DNA of 5,591 nt from an uncultured Sphingobium sp. Its GTDB lineage: Bacteria; Pseudomonadota; Alphaproteobacteria; Sphingomonadales; Sphingomonadaceae. Under the pieces are notes generated by a model. That model did not search any database. It saw only the letters and a program-made list of their open reading frames with translations, and was not told the DNA's origin. Location of the stretch: contig CAJYHD010000301.1 in the NCBI GenBank assembly GCA_913773715.1, positions 1-5,591 on the forward strand. Direction: 5' to 3'. Position 1 is the first letter of the stretch. Every line of letters starts with the position of its first letter. Of this stretch, positions 1 to 5,296 are shown piece by piece. The position numbers and the translations under genes are program-made.

Positions 1-618
1 GAGGTCAATCCGGGCTGCCTGCCGGATCCGGCAAACCCGCATAGCTGGCTCGTGCTGACCGGCGACGATGCCGATCGCGATTCGACCCGTGTCATGTATG
101 GCTGCCTGCGACCCAGCTTTCGCGGGCACCTGAACAGCGCGGCGGCCTTTGCCGCCGCCAAACTGACCGTTGGTGCGCCAGCCGACACGCCGCCATGGAC
201 GCTGACCGCCGCACGCGCCGAGGTACTGTTGCCGCCCGGAGCCGATGACCGGTTGTCCGATCCGCGGATCCTGATGGAGACGGTCGACGCCGAACTGCCG
301 GTCAAGGCCAAGGCGCTGCTCGCCTATCTGACCTTCACCTTCCCGACAGCGCGGCTGCACGAGCAATATGAACTGGTCCGCGATTTTACCCGCCGGTTGA
401 TCGTCGATCCGTTCGAGGTGGCCGCACTGCTGGTTCAGCATGCTCCGCACCGGGCCGGAAGCGCCAGCCCGCCGCATGTTCATGTTCTCCTTGCTGGACC
501 CAGGCGACTGACGCCGCTGGGCTTTGGTGAATGGGTGACGCCACTCGCCACCGACAAGGCGCACGCCCTGGTCGGCAACGCCTTTCGCCAGTTCCAGGCC
601 GACTGGCCGCAAGTCTGA
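1..618 (+). CDS. MobA/MobL-like HUH relaxase-domain protein, 5' end outside window
   Basis: The frame is open from base 1 to the TGA at 616-618. A GTG at 52 is the only start-like codon near the edge, but coding-like sequence continues upstream of it, so the true start probably lies outside the window. The second half resembles the MobA/MobL relaxase core. It has a strand and helix region (AYLTFTFPTARLHEQYELV), an upstream His (VQHAPH), then PPHVHVLL with the two histidines of an HUH metal site encoded at 475-477 and 481-483, followed by the R-x-L-T-x-x-GFG pattern usual after that motif. MobA/MobL proteins nick DNA at oriT during plasmid mobilisation. The protein ends about 40 residues after HUH with no helicase or primase extension. 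The visible N-terminal part does not resemble the usual catalytic-Tyr start of the family, so it may be a divergent or non-nicking relative. Family call from motif reading only. Confidence 0.6.
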   Translation, partial: EVNPGCLPDPANPHSWLVLTGDDADRDSTRVMYGCLRPSFRGHLNSAAAFAAAKLTVGAPADTPPWTLTAARAEVLLPPGADDRLSDPRILMETVDAELPVKAKALLAYLTFTFPTARLHEQYELVRDFTRRLIVDPFEVAALLVQHAPHRAGSASPPHVHVLLAGPRRLTPLGFGEWVTPLATDKAHALVGNAFRQFQADWPQV

Positions 619-664
619 CCACGCCTGCAAAAGTCGGCGAACCAACACTATCCTCGGGAACATC

Positions 665-1222
665 ATGAACGATAACGAACCCTGGCCACGGATCGGCCAG
701 GCGATGAACTCGCACGTCGTGCGGACACTGGCGCAGGCGGCTGGGTGGCGGCTGGTCGACATGCCGGCCGACCTCGGCCTGCCGCTCGCCGGCTGCCTGT
801 ATAGCGAGGCGAACCATCTGCTGGTCACGACGACCGTCGGCAATCTCGCAACCTCCATCGCCGCGATGGACAGCGCGCTCCTAGAGACGCGGTCCGATGC
901 GCTGATCGTGAGGACAACGTCGGCGGACGCGATGCCGGGCTTTGCACTGGGCCTGTGGCACAGCGGGCGGGTCACCTGGCACTGGATGCTGACGCTCTGG
1001 ATCGATGTCGACACTGGCCTGTGGCTCGTGCCGGTGCCGGACAAGCGGGACCGCACCGCTGCTTCGGGGTTCCGGCTGACGGGGCGCCATCTTCGTGTTG
1101 AAGAGGTGCCGTGGCGAACGGCACACGAACGCGCCGACGGCTTGGTCCGGGCCATCCGCCTGCTGGTCCACGGCGAGAGAAGCCCGGCTTCCGGCCCTGC
1201 GGACGGGGAGGATCGGTCATGA
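665..1222 (+). CDS. Conserved-looking hypothetical protein, 185 aa
   Basis: I do not recognise this family. The ORF begins with ATG 46 nt after the relaxase-like gene and ends at a TGA that overlaps the start of the next gene, so the three genes look co-transcribed. There is no strong Shine-Dalgarno sequence; the best purine stretch is GGGAA just before the ATG. The protein is soluble in appearance, with no signal peptide or membrane segment. It has a Trp-rich central stretch (residues about 98-122, including GLWHSGRVTWHWMLTLWID) and alternating hydrophobic residues suggesting a beta-rich fold. The C-terminus (about 147-172) looks helical and the last 15 residues look disordered. Codon use is GC-rich with G/C third positions, like the flanking + strand genes, which supports it over the antisense frames. 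Function unknown; the context suggests an accessory gene of a plasmid or integrative element. Confidence 0.7.
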   Translation: MNDNEPWPRIGQAMNSHVVRTLAQAAGWRLVDMPADLGLPLAGCLYSEANHLLVTTTVGNLATSIAAMDSALLETRSDALIVRTTSADAMPGFALGLWHSGRVTWHWMLTLWIDVDTGLWLVPVPDKRDRTAASGFRLTGRHLRVEEVPWRTAHERADGLVRAIRLLVHGERSPASGPADGEDRS

Positions 1223-1572
1223 CGGTGCCGATGCCCCGCCTGCTGCGGCAGGCGTGTTGGGCGCTCGTCATCGCCTTTCCGCTGCTCATGCTGGCTGGCC
1301 AGCACTGGCAGCAGGCGGCGGCGGGGCCGAGTACGCGAGGTGTGATGGCGGTCGCCGCCGTCATCTGTCCGACGGCGGTCGAGCGGGTCCGGGCGGTGCG
1401 CGTCGCTGACGGGGCGCACGCGCTCGACCGTGCTGTCCTGCGGCGGATCGCGGTGCAGCTTCACATAGGACCGGGGTGCTCGGTCCCGCACAAGCCGCCG
1501 GCCGCGCGGGCCGGTCGACGGCGCGATCGCGGTGGAGGGGAGAAGATGAGGGGGATGGGCAAGTCGATGTGA
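1219..1572 (+). CDS. Small membrane-anchored or exported hypothetical protein, 117 aa
   Basis: The chosen ATG at 1219 overlaps the previous gene's TGA as ATGA and is preceded by the purine-rich GGGGAGGA, which indicates translational coupling. The frame stays open further upstream to 1111, but that extension lies inside the preceding gene. The N-terminus has basic residues (R7, R10) followed by a hydrophobic stretch at about residues 13-27 (CWALVIAFPLLMLAG) and a small-residue AAAG at about 33-36. This fits either a signal peptide or a single N-terminal membrane anchor. The rest has a short hydrophobic segment (about 41-54), an Arg-rich middle, and a very basic tail (about 92-117). Two Cys residues (50 and 87) could form a disulfide if the protein is exported. 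I do not recognise a family. The low-complexity basic C-terminus leaves some doubt about the exact reading frame end. Confidence 0.55.
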   Translation: MTVPMPRLLRQACWALVIAFPLLMLAGQHWQQAAAGPSTRGVMAVAAVICPTAVERVRAVRVADGAHALDRAVLRRIAVQLHIGPGCSVPHKPPAARAGRRRDRGGGEKMRGMGKSM

Positions 1573-1588
1573 TCCCCGTGGTGGGGAT
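1572..1588 (+). other. Intercistronic hairpin
   Basis: ATCCCC (1572-1577) and GGGGAT (1583-1588) form a perfect 6-bp stem around a 5-nt loop. It starts at the last base of the preceding stop codon and ends a few bases before the AAGGAAG ribosome binding site of the next gene. There is no following T-run, so it is not an intrinsic terminator. It could stabilise or process the transcript, or modulate access to the next ribosome binding site; this role is inferred. Confidence 0.35.
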
Positions 1589-1607
1589 GAAACAAGGAAG
1601 ACAGACC

Positions 1608-2096
1608 ATGAACCCCGACCAGACCGCCCACGTTCGCGCCCACGTCGCTGCCGTTTCCAAGCTCCTGCTCGTCAACAAGATCATGAACCCCGGCCTGATG
1701 ATCCTCGCCGGCGATCCGCTCGACCAGTTCCAGCAGATCGCGTTCGGTCGCACGGCCGTCGAGGCACAGGTTGATCTTGTCTATCTCGAATTCGCCATCG
1801 ACGAAGGCGACGTTCCCGTCATGACCGGGATCACCGTCATGCTGCCGCGCGACACCATCTGCTACGTCTCAACGGGATGCCGCCTGTCGCTCGTCCCCGG
1901 CAAGGTTCGCGCGGTGATCGTGCCGCAGGATGGAGCTGCGTCCTACTTCAAGGTGCTGCCGGGCGAGATCGTGCAAGTCCGGGGTCGACCGGGGTCGCTG
2001 GCGGCCGGATGCGACCGCGCGGACGCGAAGCTGGCGGTGCTTGTTCGCGATGGCGCTGAAGTGGGAAGCCAAGTCAATTTGCAGACCTGGTGCTGA
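1608..2096 (+). CDS. Hypothetical protein, 162 aa
   Basis: The ATG at 1608 was chosen because AAGGAAG (1595-1601) lies at good ribosome-binding distance; the open frame continues upstream, but only within the preceding gene. The gene follows its neighbour by 35 nt in the same direction. The product looks soluble. The N-terminal helix (residues about 5-25) is followed by MNPGLMILAGDPLDQF, a helical or strand region (VEAQVDLVYLEFAIDEGD), and a beta-rich segment from about 70 to 125 (ITVMLPRDTICYVSTG, then VRAVIVPQDGAASYFKVLPG). I recognise no enzyme motif or named family. The tail after about residue 126 is less regular, with a GGGGTCG repeat in the DNA (1981-1996), and the stop falls where GC content begins to drop, so the natural C-terminus may have been altered at the junction. 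Last gene of the + strand run. Confidence 0.65.
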   Translation: MNPDQTAHVRAHVAAVSKLLLVNKIMNPGLMILAGDPLDQFQQIAFGRTAVEAQVDLVYLEFAIDEGDVPVMTGITVMLPRDTICYVSTGCRLSLVPGKVRAVIVPQDGAASYFKVLPGEIVQVRGRPGSLAAGCDRADAKLAVLVRDGAEVGSQVNLQTWC

Positions 2097-2102
2097 TAAC
2101 TC

Positions 2103-2134
2103 AATGCTGCTACCACACAGCTGGCAGTAGCATT
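2103..2134 (+). terminator. Possible terminator hairpin after the + strand gene run
   Basis: AATGCTGCTACC (2103-2114) pairs with GGCAGTAGCATT (2123-2134) around an 8-nt loop. In RNA this gives ten Watson-Crick pairs, one G-U pair and one A-C mismatch. It begins 6 nt after the TGA at 2094-2096. The following sequence ATCATTTCC is only weakly T-rich, so an intrinsic terminator is plausible but not typical. The alternative is a protein-binding dyad. Confidence 0.45.
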
Positions 2135-2276
2135 ATCATTTCCATCCGACTGACGCGCTTTCGCAGGAATAAATCGCTATCCTTTTTCGCGGAGCAGGGT
2201 CCATCGTCTATTTCAAGGGTTATTGTATGCTAATGTCAACATTGTTTGATAAGGGTATGATGTGGGACTCTGCTGC

Positions 2277-2313
2277 CGTTCTAACCTAATTCCGCCAACA
2301 GCGGCTTTGAACG
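2277..2313. repeat. Nested inverted repeat
   Basis: The outer arms CGTTC (2277-2281) and GAACG (2309-2313) enclose inner arms CCGC (2292-2295) and GCGG (2301-2304) around CAACA. Both pairs are perfect but short, and the two stems are separated by unequal unpaired stretches. It could be a weak structured 3' element for the minus-strand gene or a recombination-associated site; neither is established. Confidence 0.25.
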
Positions 2314-2378
2314 CAACGAGACGCTCTGCGGCTTGATCCATTACGCGAGCGTCCGCTCTGGCACACGCAGGCGGGGGG

Positions 2379-3833
2379 CTACTTCTTAGCCATCACAGTG
2401 AGATCGCAATCCAACAGTTTCCCTTGGACGAACGGTGCATTGAGACCATGGAGGAAATACCAAGCGATGCGATCCCCCGGGACGCCTGCGATCTGCAGCA
2501 GTAACGCATGATAGAAGACATCGATCGCTCCACTAAGTTTGACGATGTCCTGGATGAAATCGTTGTAGTCGCCCGGCCTGCGCACGCCGCCAAAGTGCGA
2601 CACATCATTTCGCCGTGCTGCACACCTCTCAGCGAAGCCGATTAGCTCGGCCTGATGAAACCCGAGCGGCAGCATCAATATGAGGTCGAAAATCCGCGTG
2701 GCTAGAGTTGGTTCGCTCTGCTTCGGCAAATGCCGTTCAGCCCACTTCCGATCGCTCGATTTAGCAATTTGCTCCACGATCCTAATGACCTTAGCTGCTT
2801 GCGCTCTATTTTCCTTCGTAGGCACGAGTGAACGGTGCAAGGACTCTAGGCCCCAGATTAGGCTAGCGAAGCGATGCTCCCAGTACATGGGATGCCCGCG
2901 CCTATTCCCGAGATAGAGGTGGAAGCCGGGCCCGTAGATCTCATGCTTCTCAAGCCATGTTTCAAGGATGTCGCCAAATTGATCTTTGCAGGCTTCGAAG
3001 GAAACCCACGCCTTGTTCCATTTTGCCCTTTCGTCCTTTGATCGGGAACTCCGGGCAAAGTACAGGCGGACGCCCGGTTCGTCGGGCTTCATGCGGAGGC
3101 GCGGAAAATCGACGGCTCGGTTGCAGTCGGCCAAAAGGACAAGGAGATCTTCGGTTCGCTCCGCCAAGTCTACAGCTTGATCGACGGTGATGCGCGATGT
3201 TCTAGGCTTTATTCGTAGCACTGCATGCTCGCGCCACGCTATTGAAGGCAGGTAATCACCAGCGTTGCCCGCTAGATATCGGGCGAGTTCGACATTCATT
3301 TTCTCCAGCTTCCAGCGTGCGACAGATGGCTTTGAATAAGACGCCGTCACCGACCGCTTCCGATCTAAAGCGGTAATGCGGCCCCTACCAAGCCAATCCT
3401 CAAATCCATCCAGTGGAAGCTCAACCGAGCGGAAATTGGTCCGCGAGACCTCGACGGATCTCGTGTCCGCCACGAGACAGCGGTTTGCGACTAGCTGCTC
3501 GTGCGAGGGCCCGCCCCCGATACGCGCGCCGTTTCCCGATACATTTTCGAGGAGGACGTTGCGCCCGCCTTCCGTTAGAACACCAGCCACTGATCCTTCG
3601 ACAGGGCCAGGCACAATGATCCGCCGATTTAAGTCGGCGGTCGGCATAATGCCATCGAGATCCAATTCTGAGACGCCATCCGCCCGTATACGAAGGCGCC
3701 CCGACACGGCTGATGCTGGCCCTATCCGTCCAACGGGTACGACCTCGGTCGAAGGCCAAAAATAGCCGCGGGAATCGAGGGCATCGTCTGGACTGGAAGC
3801 ATGGGGCATGGATCGACCAACTTGGACTTGCAT
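2379..3833 (-). CDS. apeA: ApeA-like anti-phage protein with C-terminal HEPN RNase domain, 484 aa
   Basis: The N-terminal half resembles the ApeA N-terminal domain: it opens with RGYFWPS (about residues 22-28) and VSGRLRIRADGVSELDLDG (about 43-61), the beta-strand pattern of that family. The C-terminal part (about 315-465) is a HEPN domain. Its early helix has the FASLIWGLESLHR signature (322-334), and the catalytic R-X4-H motif is intact as RNDVSH (R408-H413). Known ApeA proteins are single-gene anti-phage systems whose HEPN RNase activity causes abortive infection; a cytoplasmic RNase acting on host RNA is therefore inferred here. The ATG at 3833 is the first start after an in-frame TAA; an ATG at 3809 would remove eight residues. 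Neither has a strong ribosome binding site, and the conserved domain starts after both. The gene lies 256 nt downstream of a co-directional PIN-like gene and has lower GC than the + strand run, consistent with acquired defence cargo. Confidence 0.82.
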   Translation of the reverse strand: MQVQVGRSMPHASSPDDALDSRGYFWPSTEVVPVGRIGPASAVSGRLRIRADGVSELDLDGIMPTADLNRRIIVPGPVEGSVAGVLTEGGRNVLLENVSGNGARIGGGPSHEQLVANRCLVADTRSVEVSRTNFRSVELPLDGFEDWLGRGRITALDRKRSVTASYSKPSVARWKLEKMNVELARYLAGNAGDYLPSIAWREHAVLRIKPRTSRITVDQAVDLAERTEDLLVLLADCNRAVDFPRLRMKPDEPGVRLYFARSSRSKDERAKWNKAWVSFEACKDQFGDILETWLEKHEIYGPGFHLYLGNRRGHPMYWEHRFASLIWGLESLHRSLVPTKENRAQAAKVIRIVEQIAKSSDRKWAERHLPKQSEPTLATRIFDLILMLPLGFHQAELIGFAERCAARRNDVSHFGGVRRPGDYNDFIQDIVKLSGAIDVFYHALLLQIAGVPGDRIAWYFLHGLNAPFVQGKLLDCDLTVMAKK

Positions 3834-3892
3834 TGGAACGGCATCGTCTTCGACGCCGATTGCCGAAACTTGATCTTAACGTGAACCCATAT

Positions 3893-3942
3893 CGATAGGA
3901 AAGAAAGTATGCATCGTCCGTGCCCCTTTTCAGGGCCTATCG
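3893..3942. repeat. Inverted repeat upstream of the ApeA-like gene
   Basis: CGATAGG (3893-3899) and CCTATCG (3936-3942) are perfect 7-bp inverted arms 36 nt apart, with a smaller GCCC/GGGC pair inside (3922-3925 and 3933-3936, sharing one base with the outer arm). The arms flank the candidate promoter of the minus-strand HEPN gene, so they could be operator half-sites or an RNA leader structure. Only the sequence symmetry is observed. Confidence 0.3.
3906..3933 (-). promoter_or_regulatory. Possible promoter for the ApeA-like gene
   Basis: On the minus strand, CTGAAA (complement of 3928-3933) and CATACT (complement of 3906-3911) are spaced by 16 nt, each matching four of six consensus bases. 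Transcription would start about 65 nt before the ATG at 3833. The site lies inside the inverted repeat at 3893-3942. The matches are modest, so this is tentative. Confidence 0.25.
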
Positions 3943-4010
3943 GAAAGGACGAAAATATGGCATTCGCGGCGGCGGCTATTCAGCGTCTTGAAAGCCGCTC
4001 ACTCTCCTAA
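3909..4010 (+). CDS. Possible small ORF, 33 aa, opposite to flanking genes
   Basis: An ATG at 3909 follows AGGAAAG at suitable spacing and opens a 33-aa frame ending at TAA 4008-4010. A second internal ATG (3957) also has a good upstream AAGGA and would give a 17-aa product starting MAFAAAAIQRLES. Two well-placed ribosome binding sites in a short gap are noteworthy, but there is no family match and the ORF is short enough to be chance. It could also be the remnant 5' end of a broken gene. It lies between two minus-strand genes and would run antisense to the leader of the ApeA-like gene. Confidence 0.2.
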   Translation: MHRPCPFSGPIGKDENMAFAAAAIQRLESRSLS

Positions 4011-4089
4011 ATAGCTTCTACTGCTAATTTCGGAGTGCCCAAACAGACTGCATCAGCCGATCACGCAATGCATTTTATCCGCCAAAAGG

Positions 4090-4998
4090 TCAGGCGATCG
4101 TCGGAAGATCCAGGATACGGACAAGCTTCGTGATTTTACCGTCCGGCTGACAGAATGCGATGCGGCCATCGCGCAGTTGAGGAAGTTCGATAGGGTCAAT
4201 TTGGTCGGCCCAATCGCGGGCTAGAGCGATGATGCCCTTGTACACGCTTACGCGCTGGCAAATCGCATCTGGGGGATCGCAGGTAAAGGCCACGACGTCA
4301 TGATCGCCCCAGCCAAAACAGGCGAGATGCAAGAGGTCGCAGTCGACAAAGTCCCGTGTCGTCTTGAGCCGCATGGCACGATTGGCGCCTTCGATGCCCA
4401 TTTCCGCGCCGACAGCGTGAAGAGCCTTCGTCCTATAAAACTCGTCCCACAAACGTTTCACTATGCGAAACCGGCTTATCAGCGGAGCAGCCCGTGCGGC
4501 GACGATGATCGTCATGAAAAAGGTCCGGATTTCAGCTTGCTTGTCCTTGGGATAGTTAGCTTTCAGCGCGTAATCCCACGCTAGGACATTCGCGATCTCG
4601 ACAGGGGTCTCGGCACGTGAACCGGGATTTGTGATACAAAGATCGAAGAGATCTTGGCATTCGACTGGAACGAACGAACGCCGTTCCTGAATACGCTGGA
4701 TGATTGCCGCTTGAGCCAGTTCGGGGGTGGCAAGGTAGGATTGCTTGGCGCGCGCAACGACATCGCTTACGACATTGCGAGTGGCGCAGCCCTTCGGCCA
4801 TGAAGGTTTAACCGATATGTCGGGCAGTTTGGTACCGAGCGCCTCAAGCAGTGTAAAAGGCGTCATGCAGAAAGCGGTGTCGGGCTGTTTGAGCTCCGGG
4901 AACTGAGCAACGCTTCGATTGAGCTCCTCGATGACCGCGCCGCCGGCGCCCATGACCGCGAAATTGAAGATATTATTGTCGAGAAAATAATAACGCAT
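4090..4998 (-). CDS. PIN-like domain nuclease, 302 aa, unassigned
   Basis: The protein starts with MRYYFLDNNI, where D7 follows a hydrophobic strand as in the first acidic motif of PIN nucleases. PFTLLEALG (47-55) supplies the second acidic residue (E52). RDFVDCDLLHLACFG (215-229) with D219 or D221 matches the third motif, and VVAFTCD (235-241) with D241 matches the fourth. PIN domains are metal-dependent RNases, often toxins. At 302 aa this is more than twice a VapC toxin; a long mainly helical insert (about 60-210) separates the second and third motifs. No antitoxin-like gene is adjacent. The ATG at 4998 has GGAG seven nt upstream, a clear ribosome binding site. The gene is co-directional with the downstream ApeA-like gene, 256 nt away. 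It may be a defence or toxin effector; the fold call comes from motif spacing, and the function is inferred. Confidence 0.65.
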   Translation of the reverse strand: MRYYFLDNNIFNFAVMGAGGAVIEELNRSVAQFPELKQPDTAFCMTPFTLLEALGTKLPDISVKPSWPKGCATRNVVSDVVARAKQSYLATPELAQAAIIQRIQERRSFVPVECQDLFDLCITNPGSRAETPVEIANVLAWDYALKANYPKDKQAEIRTFFMTIIVAARAAPLISRFRIVKRLWDEFYRTKALHAVGAEMGIEGANRAMRLKTTRDFVDCDLLHLACFGWGDHDVVAFTCDPPDAICQRVSVYKGIIALARDWADQIDPIELPQLRDGRIAFCQPDGKITKLVRILDLPTIA

Positions 4999-5114
4999 CC
5001 GAAAGCTCCGCTGCCGATTGCCTCATGGAGTAGCAAAGAAGCGTTTGCTAGTATTAATTTGGCCGCTATGCGCCGCAGTTGCCCATGGTGGTTGCAAGGG
5101 TGCCGGCGACTGTC

Positions 5115-5145
5115 ATAATATGTTCATGAGGAAAAATTCTTTGAA
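5115..5145 (-). promoter_or_regulatory. Possible promoter of the PIN-like gene
   Basis: On the minus strand, TTCAAA (complement of 5140-5145) is followed after 19 nt by TATTAT (complement of 5115-5120), a five-of-six match to a -10 box. The spacing is longer than ideal. The -35 candidate lies within one arm of the 5136-5157 inverted repeat, which would suit repression. The leader to the ATG would be about 110 nt. Confidence 0.3.
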
Positions 5146-5157
5146 TGTTTGAAGAAT
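5136..5157. repeat. Imperfect palindrome, candidate operator
   Basis: ATTCTTTGAA (5136-5145) and TTTGAAGAAT (5148-5157) are inverted arms matching at eight of ten positions around a 2-nt centre. The size and symmetry are typical of a site for a dimeric regulator. It lies about 140 nt upstream of the PIN-like start and overlaps the candidate -35 element. No regulator gene is seen in the window. Confidence 0.35.
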
Positions 5158-5296
5158 GGCTGGTTTTATCTGAACCGCCATCCCTGCGCCATATTGCGAA
5201 CGACTGACACTGGTTGGTAGCCGTCGCTCATTATCGTCCATCAGGGCGAGATACCTATCATGCAGCGACGTGAAGTTTGGCTCGCCGCGCTGGTCC

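Larger units (their letters stand above)
2097..2378. other. AT-richer noncoding junction between convergent gene sets
   Basis: This 282-nt stretch lies between the end of the + strand run and the 3' end of the minus-strand ApeA-like gene. It has no convincing ORF. The line 2221-2280 has only 24 G/C out of 60, far below the left flank. It holds two inverted repeats (2103-2134 and 2277-2313, listed separately) and a short near-palindrome AATGTCAACATT (2231-2242). A junction of incoming DNA is a reasonable inference, but no flanking direct repeat or att core was identified. Confidence 0.5.
4999..5296. other. Noncoding gap between recombinase and PIN-like gene
   Basis: This 298-nt stretch contains no convincing gene. 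It holds the GGAG ribosome binding site of the PIN-like gene, the imperfect inverted repeat at 5136-5157, and a possible minus-strand promoter. Its AT-rich middle (about 5111-5157) fits a regulatory region. Two tiny + strand ORFs (5145-5207 and one starting at 5260) are not supported well enough to annotate as genes. Confidence 0.5.

Noticed and set aside
386..817. A 143-aa minus-strand ORF spanning the HUH gene and its neighbour.
   Set aside because: Arg- and Pro-rich with no motif, crosses a gene boundary, and is antisense to two better-supported genes.
972..1364. A 130-aa minus-strand ORF opposite the 185-aa and 117-aa genes.
   Set aside because: Low-complexity, typical of high-GC antisense frames, and conflicts with the ATGA-coupled + strand genes.
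3376..3765. A 129-aa + strand ORF antisense to the ApeA-like gene.
   Set aside because: Pro/Arg/Ser/Thr-rich low-complexity product with no motif; it is a shadow of the minus-strand coding frame.
3779..3849. The 10-mer GGCATCGTCT occurs twice about 60 nt apart near the ApeA-like start.
   Set aside because: A single short repeat spanning coding and upstream DNA; likely chance and no evident role.
5145..5207. A 20-aa + strand ORF (MFEEWLVLSEPP...) with an upstream GAGGA.
   Set aside because: Too short to distinguish from chance, no family match, and it starts inside the palindrome at 5136-5157.
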